Below, piece after piece: positions 1 through 6,933 of a stretch of DNA of 33,497 nucleotides. The notes under the pieces are model-generated. The model saw nothing but the letters and a program-made list of their open reading frames with translations. It was not told the DNA's origin and did no database searches. The first letter of the stretch is position 1. Each line of letters begins with the position of its first letter. This stretch comes from a virus: the IMG/VR virus record IMGVR_UViG_3300037264_001193, positions 1-33,497 of that record; one strand, written 5' to 3'. The translations under genes and the position numbers were made by a program.

Positions 1-1
1 A

Positions 2-130
2 GGACTCCCGGAGACATGGGCCGACGAACTCCCGTTCACGATGCACGGGAAGCGGATGGTGATCGGGACCGGCGTGCCGATTCCGATGGGTCGGCAGCTC
101 GCGGCCGCGATCCGAAAGGCGGGAGTGTGA
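2..130 (+). CDS. DNA cytosine-C5 methyltransferase, C-terminal fragment (5' end outside window)
   Basis: Only the last 42 codons are inside the window, read in frame 2 to a TGA. They encode a tail containing RMVIGTGVPIPMGRQLAAAI. This matches the C-terminal pattern of cytosine-C5 methyltransferases, where an IGNxVPxPxxxxLAxAI element (motif X) closes the catalytic domain beside the S-adenosylmethionine site. Such an enzyme methylates C5 of cytosine in a short target, and in a phage it usually guards DNA against host restriction. The stop overlaps the next start as GTGA, so it is the first visible member of an operon that includes a second methyltransferase at 1386. The catalytic PC motif and recognition domain lie upstream and cannot be checked. 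Confidence 0.7.
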   Translation, partial: GLPETWADELPFTMHGKRMVIGTGVPIPMGRQLAAAIRKAGV

Positions 131-315
131 AGCGCGCCCGCTGGATCGTGACGCGCTGGAACATCCCGGGGAGCGCGGCGCACGGCAGCTACTTCTGCCG
201 CCAGCGCACGACCGGCGGCGATTCGATGCGGACCTGCGGGAAGACGCACCTCACGAGGACCGAGGCGCAGCGGCACGCCGAGGGACTCAATCGGGATCGG
301 GAGGCGGGCGGATGA
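127..315 (+). CDS. Small basic hypothetical protein
   Basis: This 62-residue protein is not a family I recognise. I chose the GTG at 127 because it overlaps the upstream stop as GTGA; the ATG at 16 would overlap the methyltransferase far more. It is rich in Arg with aromatic residues near the N-terminus (RARWIVTRW) and two Cys (YFCRQ, RTCGKTHL). The C-terminal half, THLTRTEAQRHAEGLNRDRE, looks helical and is the kind of short Arg/Glu-rich tail common in small accessory phage proteins. It sits between the methyltransferase fragment and another small gene, both coupled by four-base overlaps. No function is assigned. Confidence 0.6.
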   Translation: MKRARWIVTRWNIPGSAAHGSYFCRQRTTGGDSMRTCGKTHLTRTEAQRHAEGLNRDREAGG

Positions 316-566
316 AAGACTTCGACGAGGAGGCGCACCGGCTGATTCAGTCGCTCGAGTGCTACGGACTCGCTGGACGCGACCCGGACGGGAAGCCGAT
401 CCCGCTGGAGGACGACGTCGGGAGAGTGGCGGCCGTGATCCTGGCGGCGGTCGAGGCCGAGCGCGAGGCGTGCGCGGTCGAGGTCGAGAAGGATCACGGA
501 GTCGGCGATCCCGAAGGTGCAACCGTCGAGGCGGCGGACGCGATCCGCGCGCGGGGGAAGTCGTGA
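312..566 (+). CDS. Small acidic hypothetical phage protein
   Basis: The 84-residue product starts at an ATG that overlaps the previous stop as ATGA. It is acidic and mostly helical. It ends with the pattern EAEREACAVEVEK followed by AADAIRARGK, which I have often seen at the end of uncharacterised phage accessory proteins (EREACAxxxE...AAxAIRxR). That supports a real gene but gives no function. The stop overlaps the GTG of the XRE-type regulator. Confidence 0.65.
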   Translation: MKDFDEEAHRLIQSLECYGLAGRDPDGKPIPLEDDVGRVAAVILAAVEAEREACAVEVEKDHGVGDPEGATVEAADAIRARGKS

Positions 567-886
567 GGTCTCGGAAGCGCAGGTCGTGGCGCAACCCGGA
601 CCAGACGGAGGTCGCCGTTCGACTCATCGAGGCGAGAGAGTGCATCGGCCTCTCACAGCAGCGCGCGGCGGAACTGGTCGGATGGAATCACGCGCACGAT
701 CTCGGCAACATCGAGCACGGGAAGAGCGGAATAAGCGTGCGCAAAGCGGTCGAGTTCTCGAAGCTGTACCGAGTGTCGATTTGCTGGCTTCTCACCGGCC
801 AATCGTGCCGGAAGGGGAAGCCTCGAATGACGGCCGAGGGTCGCTTGCTCGCGTACCGGAAGCTGGTCGCAATGGGGAAAGCGTGA
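563..886 (+). CDS. XRE-type helix-turn-helix transcriptional regulator
   Basis: The 107-residue protein starts at the GTG at 563, coupled to the upstream stop as GTGA. An HTH_3-like domain spans about residues 20-75: IEARECIGLSQQRAAELVG (scaffold and first HTH helix), WNHAHDLGNIEHGKSGIS (recognition region and turn), then VEFSKLYRVSICWLLTG, the usual closing helix of Cro/C1 proteins (LYxVSxxWLLTG). A short basic tail follows. Such proteins bind operator DNA as dimers and control lysogeny or early genes; I cannot tell activator from repressor. Its place beside methyltransferases would also fit a restriction-modification controller. Palindromes at 2447 and 31083 are candidate targets. Confidence 0.8.
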   Translation: MRSRKRRSWRNPDQTEVAVRLIEARECIGLSQQRAAELVGWNHAHDLGNIEHGKSGISVRKAVEFSKLYRVSICWLLTGQSCRKGKPRMTAEGRLLAYRKLVAMGKA

Positions 887-1389
887 CCGCCTACCCGAAG
901 CCCGCCAAGCGCTGCAAGCACAGGTGGGGGAGGACTACGTTGGGGAAGATCGAGGGCGTCTCCGAGCTGGTGCCGGTGAAGTTCTGCGCGTCTACGTGCG
1001 GAAAGGCCAGAGTTGTCCGGTCATCGAAGCCGATCGCGCGCCGGACGCGGCTCTCGCGTGGCGGACCGATCCGCCGAGTCTCGAAGAAGCGCCGCGCGCA
1101 GCTCGTCGAGTACGGGGCGGTCCGGCTGGTCGTGATCGCGCGGGACGGGGGATGCGTGCTGACGAAGCTGGACTCGGGTCTGTGCGCGCTCATGGTGGCG
1201 ACGGGCGGCGTGGGCGCGGCTGCGCTCGAGTGCGAGCACGCCTACGGGCGCCGCGGCAAGCGCCTGCTGGACCCGGACGGGTGCGTCGCGCTGCACCGCG
1301 CCTGCCATCGCCATGTCACCGACCACGCTAAGGAATGGAAACCGCGCCTGCGCGAGTACCTGTCGCGGCTGCCGAGGGTCGCGGCGTGA
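883..1389 (+). CDS. HNH-like endonuclease family protein
   Basis: The 168-residue protein starts at a GTG in a GTGA overlap. The N-terminal third is basic with four Cys and the segment RRTRLSRGGPIRRVSKKRRA, which resembles the basic linker of phage HNH or NinG-like recombination proteins. The C-terminal part has ECEHAYGRRGKRLLDPDGC followed by ALHRACHRHVTDHAKEW. This fits an HNH layout: a catalytic-type His in ECEH, an Asp-Pro-Asp in place of the usual Asn region, and a metal-site His in HRACHRH. The substrate is unknown. A role in cleaving DNA during recombination or packaging is inference. The asparagine expected in classical HNH enzymes is not obvious, so a degenerate copy is possible. Confidence 0.55.
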   Translation: MTAYPKPAKRCKHRWGRTTLGKIEGVSELVPVKFCASTCGKARVVRSSKPIARRTRLSRGGPIRRVSKKRRAQLVEYGAVRLVVIARDGGCVLTKLDSGLCALMVATGGVGAAALECEHAYGRRGKRLLDPDGCVALHRACHRHVTDHAKEWKPRLREYLSRLPRVAA

Positions 1390-2210
1390 CGCCATACTAC
1401 GAGCACGCCGGCATCACGATTTACCACGCGGACTGTCGCGAAGCGGTGAGCTCAATCCAGCCAGGCAGCGTCTCGCTGGTCGTTACGTCGCCGCCCTACA
1501 ACCAGATGACATCCTGCGAGAAACCGGCATCCGGGCTGTGGGCCAAGCGGTCTGGGGGCGAAGGTTTTCTGAGAGCGTGGAAGGATCGCGGCTACAGCGA
1601 CGACATGAGCGAGCCGGAGTACGTCGTCTGGCAAAACGCCCTGTTCGCCGAGATTGGGGCCGTGTGTCGTGATGACGCGAGCCTGTTCTACAACCATCAG
1701 ATTCGCTGGCGCGACGGTGAGTGCCTGCACCCGGTTCGCTGGTTCACTCCCGATGGCTGGAGGATGCGCCAGGAGATCATCTGGAATCGCGGCGGTGGCA
1801 TGATGTTCAACGCGCGCATGTTCGTTCGCTTCGATGAACGCTTTCTGTGGTTCGTTCGCGGCGAGACGTGGAAGTGGAACCAATCCGTCGTTGGGCTGTC
1901 CACGATCTGGAACATCGCCAGAGAGCAGCAACAGCAAGGGAAACTCCACCCGGTGGCGTTCCCCGTCGAGTTGCCGTCCCGGTGCATTGCCGCCGTCACG
2001 GACCCGGGAGACACCGTCCTTGACCCGTTCATGGGCTCTGGGACGACGCTGGTAGCAGCCAAGAACGCCAACAGGCGCGCCATCGGCATCGAAATCGAGG
2101 AACGCTACTGCGAACTCGCCGCCGAGCGGCTGTCGCAGGAAGTCCTGGGGCTGGGGGACCAGCATCGAGTACTCGAACAGCCGGAACTGCCGGCGGGCGC
2201 TGAGGCGTGA
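1386..2210 (+). CDS. Site-specific DNA methyltransferase, amino-methyltransferase class beta (N4-cytosine or N6-adenine)
   Basis: The 274-residue enzyme starts at a GTG in a GTGA overlap. Catalytic motif IV, TSPPYN, is at residues 34-39, and the S-adenosylmethionine-binding motif I, DPFMGSGTTLVAA, is near residues 213-225, followed by GIEIEERYCELAAERL. Catalytic motif first and cofactor motif last is the beta-class order, and the length is usual. TSPPY is frequent in N4-cytosine enzymes but also occurs in N6-adenine ones, so the modified base is left open. The central region, about 60-190 with many Trp and Arg, should hold target recognition. No partner restriction enzyme is visible, so it is likely an orphan enzyme protecting phage DNA. 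Confidence 0.9.
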   Translation: MTPYYEHAGITIYHADCREAVSSIQPGSVSLVVTSPPYNQMTSCEKPASGLWAKRSGGEGFLRAWKDRGYSDDMSEPEYVVWQNALFAEIGAVCRDDASLFYNHQIRWRDGECLHPVRWFTPDGWRMRQEIIWNRGGGMMFNARMFVRFDERFLWFVRGETWKWNQSVVGLSTIWNIAREQQQQGKLHPVAFPVELPSRCIAAVTDPGDTVLDPFMGSGTTLVAAKNANRRAIGIEIEERYCELAAERLSQEVLGLGDQHRVLEQPELPAGAEA

Positions 2211-2344
2211 ACGTCGGCGACTGGACCTGGCTCGACCCGCACCGCGGCGACTGGGTCCGCGCGTGGTACGCTCCGCCACCTGGGGCTAGGCCGGAGGACA
2301 CCCGCGAACGGGCCCACCCACGCGGACGGCCGAAGTTGCCCTAG
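2207..2344 (+). CDS. Small Trp- and Pro-rich hypothetical protein ending the accessory operon
   Basis: A 45-codon reading frame starts at the GTG at 2207, coupled to the methyltransferase stop as GTGA, and ends at TAG 2342-2344. The product begins VNVGDWTWLDPHRGDWVRAW and has a Pro/Arg-rich tail. I do not recognise it. The GTGA coupling seen at every other junction of this operon, and an intrinsic terminator 29 bases after its stop, support it as the last gene of the unit. Its short length leaves doubt. Confidence 0.5.
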   Translation: MNVGDWTWLDPHRGDWVRAWYAPPPGARPEDTRERAHPRGRPKLP

Positions 2345-2372
2345 GGCGTCTGCTGCGAGCGGACCGCCCTCC

Positions 2373-2398
2373 CCCGCGCTTCAGAGGCGCGGGCTTTT
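2373..2398 (+). terminator. Intrinsic (Rho-independent) terminator of the accessory operon
   Basis: A perfect 7-bp GC stem, CCCGCGC (2373-2379) pairing with GCGCGGG (2387-2393), has a 7-base loop and is followed by CTTTT at 2394-2398. It lies 29 bases after the last stop of the upstream operon and before the promoter at 2433, so it should insulate the two units. Confidence 0.8.
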
Positions 2399-2402
2399 CG
2401 GA

Positions 2403-2418
2403 CGTTTCACGCGAAACA
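2403..2418. promoter_or_regulatory. parS-like palindrome (candidate ParB/Noc-type binding site)
   Basis: The 16 bases CGTTTCACGCGAAACA match the bacterial chromosomal parS consensus TGTTTCACGTGAAACA at 14 of 16 positions. The mismatches are the first base and one central base. It lies in the only non-coding gap of the left half, between the terminator and the -35 box. Known: parS is bound by ParB CTPases in most bacteria. Inferred: the phage may recruit host ParB or its own ParB, or the site may serve an unrelated regulator. No parA or parB gene is in the window. Confidence 0.45.
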
Positions 2419-2432
2419 CCACCGCGAGCCGC

Positions 2433-2462
2433 TTGACACGGAGGCTATGCGTGCCGCATAAG
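2433..2462 (+). promoter_or_regulatory. Sigma70-like promoter for the packaging/head operon
   Basis: A perfect -35 box TTGACA (2433-2438) is followed by an 18-bp spacer and CATAAG (2457-2462), which shares ATAA with the -10 consensus TATAAT. Transcription would start about 10 bases later and give a short leader before the GTG at 2506. The upstream terminator makes a promoter necessary here. The inverted repeat TATGCG-TGC-CGCATA (2446-2460) overlaps the -10, so a regulator bound there would control it. Confidence 0.7.
2447..2460. repeat. Inverted-repeat motif ATGCGYGCCGCATA, copy 1
   Basis: ATGCGTGCCGCATA overlaps the -10 region of the promoter at 2433. Near-identical copies (C for T at position 6) occur at 9437-9450 and 26349-26362. 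The arms pair as TATGCG/CGCATA around a 3-base centre, as expected for a dimeric regulator's operator. The regulator is unknown. Confidence 0.4.
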
Positions 2463-2505
2463 CGCGGCAGCCGGTCCCACCCTCCCCGGCCGTGAGGAGT
2501 CCCGC

Positions 2506-3102
2506 GTGGCGAAGCGCCGTGTCGCAGCAGACGCACCGAAGACCGAGAAGAAGCCGAAGGCCGCGAAGCCAGCAGCGGGCGCCGAAACGCCGCCAGCGGC
2601 CGCAGTCGAGGCCGGGAACGGGACGAAGCTGCCGCGACCGCGCCTGCTCGAGCCGTCCTCGGGACCGGGCCCGGAACTCGGCGACGAGGATCTGAAGAAG
2701 GCGGTCGGCAAGGCGAAGGCGAAGCATCCGTGCAAGTGCCCGCACTGCTCCTACCGGTTCGTGTACCGCCAGGACGGGGCGATGCCGGAGCGGCTGCCGT
2801 GCCCGGGATGCTTCCGCGAGTTCGACATCGAGCGGTTCGTGAGCGAGCAGCAGAAGTTCGACCCGACCTTCGGCCCCGAGATCACCTGCGCCAACATCGT
2901 CAACGGGAAGCCGTGCGGACACGTCTACAAGCGCAAGATGCAGGGCGCCGGCGGGGCGGACCTCGAACGCGGAACCGGCGGCATCGACCGGCAGTGCCAG
3001 AAGTGCGGCGCGCTGCCTCCGTCGCTGCCGAAGCGCGGATCCGGTCGGAAGGCCGAGCCGCTGTCGGAGGACTTCGACGCATCGGAACTGCCGAAGCGGT
3101 AG
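2506..3102 (+). CDS. Zinc-ribbon protein upstream of the terminase genes
   Basis: The 198-residue protein starts at a GTG with a GGAG Shine-Dalgarno seven bases upstream. Residues 1-60 are a Lys/Ala/Pro-rich disordered tail. Residues 74-102 form one zinc-ribbon-like unit, CKCPHC (76-81) paired with CPGC (99-102). A second Cys group follows: C128, C137, C164 and C167 (CQKCGA). The product therefore probably binds one or two structural zinc ions. Zinc-ribbon proteins may bind nucleic acid, and its position as first gene of the late operon, just before the terminase pair, suggests a helper of packaging or a transcription factor for the operon. Neither role is proven. The charged C-terminus looks flexible. 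Confidence 0.7.
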   Translation: MAKRRVAADAPKTEKKPKAAKPAAGAETPPAAAVEAGNGTKLPRPRLLEPSSGPGPELGDEDLKKAVGKAKAKHPCKCPHCSYRFVYRQDGAMPERLPCPGCFREFDIERFVSEQQKFDPTFGPEITCANIVNGKPCGHVYKRKMQGAGGADLERGTGGIDRQCQKCGALPPSLPKRGSGRKAEPLSEDFDASELPKR

Positions 3103-3105
3103 CCC

Positions 3106-3612
3106 GTGGCGCGGGAGCGGAAACCGTCGGAAACAGACGAGCCCCTTCCGGAAGGATGCGACGAAATAGACGTCCGAATCTGCCAGATCGTCGAGGAAGC
3201 GCCGTGGAAGACGAACATCGAGATCGGCGAGCAGGTCGGGCTGAGCGATGGAGCGATGCGGGCGCGTCGCAAGCGCGCCTGCTACCTGCGCCTGTTCGTC
3301 CAGCGGAACGCGCCGCAGAAGCTCCGCTGGAAGGAAGAACTGAAGCCGAAGCTCCGACGTCGCCTCGCGGACATCGCCTCGTCCGACGACGACGGCGCCG
3401 CGATCAAGCTCGCGCAGCTCGTGATGCCGAACGAAATCCGGCCGGACGCGGGCGACGCGGGGGCGCAGGATGAGGCGGCGGCGGCGCGGGCCGACCTCGA
3501 TCGATCGCTTGCCGATTGGATCCGCGGGGGATCCGGACGACCCGGACGAGCTGGTCGAACGGATCCGCCTGCTCGCAAGGCGCGTCGGCAGCGCCGGAGC
3601 GTGGCCGCATGA
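3106..3612 (+). CDS. terS: Putative terminase small subunit
   Basis: The 168-residue protein starts at a GTG three bases after the previous stop. It lies directly before the large terminase, the standard place for the small subunit, which binds the packaging site and regulates the motor. Residues 24-65 look like a winged or helix-turn-helix fold: EIDVRICQIVEEAPW, NIEIGEQVGLSDGAMRARRK, ACYLRLFVQR. A helical stretch with several Lys/Arg follows (about 70-110). The C-terminal 50 residues are Ala/Asp then Arg/Pro-rich, of low complexity, and share 143 bases with the start of the large subunit. Homology is inferred from position and the HTH-like segment; the small subunit is poorly conserved between phages. 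Confidence 0.65.
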   Translation: MARERKPSETDEPLPEGCDEIDVRICQIVEEAPWKTNIEIGEQVGLSDGAMRARRKRACYLRLFVQRNAPQKLRWKEELKPKLRRRLADIASSDDDGAAIKLAQLVMPNEIRPDAGDAGAQDEAAAARADLDRSLADWIRGGSGRPGRAGRTDPPARKARRQRRSVAA

Positions 3613-5149
3613 GATAGCGCCGGCCGAGTTCCCGCGCTACCTCGCCAACTTCATCGTCACGCCCGAGAAGCGGCGCTTCTCGTTCGTCGGCCGCCCGTGG
3701 CTGCCCGAGCTGGCGATCGCGCTCGTCACGGAGCGCGAGGTCGCCGAGGAGAAGGCGTCACAGATCGGCGCGTCGGTGCTGAATCTGATCGCCGCCTTCT
3801 ACCTCATGGCGCGCGGCTTCTTCCGCTCGGGCGTCGCCTACTTCTTCCCGACCGACAACGACCTGAAGGATCTGTCGACGACAAAGGCCGACCCGATCCT
3901 CCGCAACAGCTACCTCGCCGACTTCACGGACGAACGCACGAACAACGTCTACCGGAAGGAACTGGGCGGCGTCTGGATCTACTTCCGGGGCTCGAAGGCC
4001 AGCATCCGCCTCAAATCGTTCTCGGTCGATATGGTCGCGATCGACGAGGCCGACGAGATCCCGGCTGAGGCGCAGAAGATGGCCGAGCAGCGGATGCACG
4101 CGAGCGACGTCCAGTGGCTCCGCCACTTCTCGAAGCCGTCGGTCCCCGGCTACGGGATCAACGCCTCGTTCGCGAAGACCGATCAACGCTACTGGACGAT
4201 CCGCTGCCCCGGCTGCCGGCACGAGTTCGCGTTCGAGGACACGTTCCCGAAGTGCGTCGCGGTCGTGCGTGGCGAGGGGTTCCGGTGCTGCCCGAAGTGC
4301 CGGCGCGAAGTGCTGCTCGAGGATGGCCGGTGGGTCCAGCGCAACCCGGGCGCACGCTCGGTCGGGTTCCACGTCTCGCAGATGCTCTCGCCCACGATCG
4401 ACCCCGGCGAGCTGCTGCGCGACTTCGAGACGACGACACGGATCGGGGAGTTCTGGCGCGGCCGGATGGGCGTTCCGTTCGTCGAGTCGTCGGGGCGCGT
4501 GGACGAGAAGACGATCCTCGATCTGTGCAGCCTCGACCGCCCGAACGTGCGGGAATCCGGGTCGGGCTGCTACCTCGGCGTCGACGTCGGGCGCCTGTTC
4601 CATTGGGTCGCGAAGCGGCGCGTAGACCGAAAGCTCGTGACCGTCGGAATCGGTACGTGCGCGTCGTTCGAGGATCTGCGGTATCTGTTGCTGGCGTTCC
4701 GCGTCGAGAAGGCGGTGATCGACGCGCTGCCCGAGGCACACGCTGCGATTCGGTTCTCGCAGGCGCCGGGGCTCTACGGGAAGGTGTGGACCTGCATCTA
4801 CGACACGGGGAAGAAGCCGGTCCCGCCGAAGTGGCAGAGGGTAGAGCAGGACGGCGAGCGCGACTTCCTGCGCGTCACTGCCCACCGGACCAAGACGCTC
4901 GACCAGGTGCTCGCCGGCTACCGGGAGACGGCCGTCGAACTGCCGAAGAAAGACCCGACGGTCGAGGAGTTCGCCCGCCACGTCTCGGCGCTCGTCCGGA
5001 TCGAGGACGAGGACGAAGAGACGGGCGAGGTCTCGCACCGCTACGTCCAGACTGGGCCGGACCACTGGGGCCACGCCGACGGCTACGCCAACCTCGCGGC
5101 GGGTGAGTGGCGTGGTCCGTCCCGCTCGATCGTGGTATACGCTCGGTGA
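3470..5149 (+). CDS. terL: Terminase large subunit, lambda GpA family (packaging ATPase-nuclease)
   Basis: The 559-residue motor ATPase and nuclease packages DNA into proheads. The ATPase has the segment EEKASQIGAS at about 94-102, equivalent to the unusual lambda gpA Walker A (KSARVGYSK) rather than a GKT loop, and a Walker B region SVDMVAIDEADE at 185-196. A zinc-binding insert follows, with CPGC (246-249) and CCPKC (273-277), typical of the GpA family. The nuclease half begins at YLGVDVG (368-374) with candidate metal-binding Asp, and ends in DHWGHADGYANLA, the usual C-terminal acidic/His motif. The ATG at 3470 gives a 143-base overlap with the small subunit; no better in-frame start is visible before the conserved region at about residue 45. 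Confidence 0.93.
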   Translation: MRRRRRGPTSIDRLPIGSAGDPDDPDELVERIRLLARRVGSAGAWPHEIAPAEFPRYLANFIVTPEKRRFSFVGRPWLPELAIALVTEREVAEEKASQIGASVLNLIAAFYLMARGFFRSGVAYFFPTDNDLKDLSTTKADPILRNSYLADFTDERTNNVYRKELGGVWIYFRGSKASIRLKSFSVDMVAIDEADEIPAEAQKMAEQRMHASDVQWLRHFSKPSVPGYGINASFAKTDQRYWTIRCPGCRHEFAFEDTFPKCVAVVRGEGFRCCPKCRREVLLEDGRWVQRNPGARSVGFHVSQMLSPTIDPGELLRDFETTTRIGEFWRGRMGVPFVESSGRVDEKTILDLCSLDRPNVRESGSGCYLGVDVGRLFHWVAKRRVDRKLVTVGIGTCASFEDLRYLLLAFRVEKAVIDALPEAHAAIRFSQAPGLYGKVWTCIYDTGKKPVPPKWQRVEQDGERDFLRVTAHRTKTLDQVLAGYRETAVELPKKDPTVEEFARHVSALVRIEDEDEETGEVSHRYVQTGPDHWGHADGYANLAAGEWRGPSRSIVVYAR

Positions 5150-6933
5150 TGGCGAAGAAGCCGATCACCTGGGGAGGACGGTCCGGGCGGCCGAGACCCG
5201 CGCTCATCGTCGATCCGCCCGCCTACGATCCCGACACGGAGGCGTATCGGCCGGACGAGAAGCTGGCGCGCGCGCTTGAGATCCCGTCGAGCGCGACGAT
5301 CAATCTCCGGATGCGCGAGTCGTCGATCCTCTCGGCAGGGAAGGCGCCTCGTCTGATCGAGGCCAAGGGCATCACCGGCGGCACGAGCGGGCGAGAGGCG
5401 GCTCGTCTGTTCGACGAAGCGCGCAAGCATCTCCGCGAGGGCTGGCTGAAGCGGCTCGGGACTCGCCTCGGCGCCCGAGAGTCGGATGCGTTCGCGCAGG
5501 ACGCCGACAACGTCGTCGGCGTCTTCAACGACAACCCCGATCGAGAGTTCCTGCAAATCCTCGGCGGACCGTTCTCGCGGCAGCTCTACCTGTCGGCGAA
5601 GCTCGAGATGTACGCGAAGGCGTTCTGGGAGCAGTCGCATATGCCGCTGTTCCACCGCGCCTGCCAGATGCTCACCGAGTACGTGGTCGGTCGAGGCGTG
5701 AAGCTGAAGGCGAAGAGCGCGGCCGTCCAGAAGAAGTTCGACGAGTACGCCCGCTCCGACAACTTCTACCGGCGCCTCTGGACGGCGCACTACGACCTGA
5801 CCTGGCAGGGCGAGGTCTTCTGGCGCGTGTTCGTCCAGCCCGACGGACGGGTGACGGTTCGCGAGATCGACGGCTCGACGATCTGGGAAGCGATCACCGA
5901 GCCCGAGGACGTCGAGATCGTGCGCGGCTACTGGCAGCAGTACCCGTCGCCGTTCAATCTCTACTCGATGCAGCGGCCGGACGGGACGTTCGTCGCGCCG
6001 CAGGCGTACTTCATCCGGATCCTGCCGCCCGACGAGATCATCCACGTCCGGATCAACGACACCTACGGCGAGAAGTTCGGGCGCTCCGACGGCTTCTCGA
6101 GCCTCGGCCACTCGAAGCGGATCCGCGACTTCTCGTCCGGCATCACGATCTCGACGATGTACGAGAACGCCTTCGCGTGGATCGTGAAGCTGAAGGGCGA
6201 CCAGGGCGACACGTCGGCGCTCGCGAACCGTCCCGAGTTCCAGAAGGTTCCGAAGCCAGGCTCGCTCATCGTCCACAACGAGGCGCAGGAATGGACGCCG
6301 GCGTCGGCGAAGGGCGCGGGCGGACGCGGGTCGTCGAAGTCGGAGGTCATGCTCGACCTCGTCCGCCTGTTCGCGGCCGGGTTCGGGATTCCGGTCGAGT
6401 ACCTCGGCTGGATCGACACGGGCGGCACGAAGGCGGCGGCGATCTCGAAGACCGAGCCGTTCGGCAAGCACGTCGAGGCGCGGCAGTTCTGGCTCGAGAC
6501 GCAGCTACTCCGGCCGTTCCTCTCGAAGCTGGTCGATGTCTGGAAACGGACGAATCAGATTCCGGCCGACGCGAGCGATGAGGGCGAGTGGACGTGGCCT
6601 GAGATCGAGCCGATGGACGTGACGGAGCGGACGACGCAGATCGCGATGGCGCAGCGCGAGGGCTGGATCACGAAGGCGCGCGCGGCCGCGATGGGTGCGG
6701 CGGAACTCAATATCACCGAGTACGACTACCCGACCGAGCGCGCGGAGATCGAGAAGGAACGGAAGGCCGCGGGCGATGCCGGCATGACATCGCTCGACGA
6801 CCAAGCTGCCGAACTCGCGCGACGTCGGAAGCCGATGGGCTCGGAGGACAAGGCTGCGACGAAGGACAACGACCGGAAGCTGCGGAAGCCCGCCGATCTC
6901 GGCGGTGAGGGCGAGACGGCCGGGGCCGAGTAG
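5149..6933 (+). CDS. Portal protein
   Basis: The 594-residue protein forms the dodecameric portal ring at the capsid vertex through which DNA enters and leaves. I chose the ATG at 5149, which overlaps the terminase stop as TGATG; the upstream GTG at 5107 would overlap by 43 bases. Features expected of portals are a disordered N-terminus, a helix-rich body at about 120-260, SDGFSSLGHSKRIRDFSS near residue 315, and the late segment GGTKAAAISKTEPFGKHVEA, common in siphophage portals. Acidic and Arg-rich helices near the C-terminus would form the crown. Order terminase-portal-Mu gpF supports the call. Confidence 0.88.
   Translation: MAKKPITWGGRSGRPRPALIVDPPAYDPDTEAYRPDEKLARALEIPSSATINLRMRESSILSAGKAPRLIEAKGITGGTSGREAARLFDEARKHLREGWLKRLGTRLGARESDAFAQDADNVVGVFNDNPDREFLQILGGPFSRQLYLSAKLEMYAKAFWEQSHMPLFHRACQMLTEYVVGRGVKLKAKSAAVQKKFDEYARSDNFYRRLWTAHYDLTWQGEVFWRVFVQPDGRVTVREIDGSTIWEAITEPEDVEIVRGYWQQYPSPFNLYSMQRPDGTFVAPQAYFIRILPPDEIIHVRINDTYGEKFGRSDGFSSLGHSKRIRDFSSGITISTMYENAFAWIVKLKGDQGDTSALANRPEFQKVPKPGSLIVHNEAQEWTPASAKGAGGRGSSKSEVMLDLVRLFAAGFGIPVEYLGWIDTGGTKAAAISKTEPFGKHVEARQFWLETQLLRPFLSKLVDVWKRTNQIPADASDEGEWTWPEIEPMDVTERTTQIAMAQREGWITKARAAAMGAAELNITEYDYPTERAEIEKERKAAGDAGMTSLDDQAAELARRRKPMGSEDKAATKDNDRKLRKPADLGGEGETAGAE

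Noticed and set aside
3758-5074. Minus-strand open frame of 438 codons under the large terminase gene
   Set aside because: Shadow of a clearly identified terminase; composition is Arg/Leu/Ala-rich as in GC-rich antisense frames.
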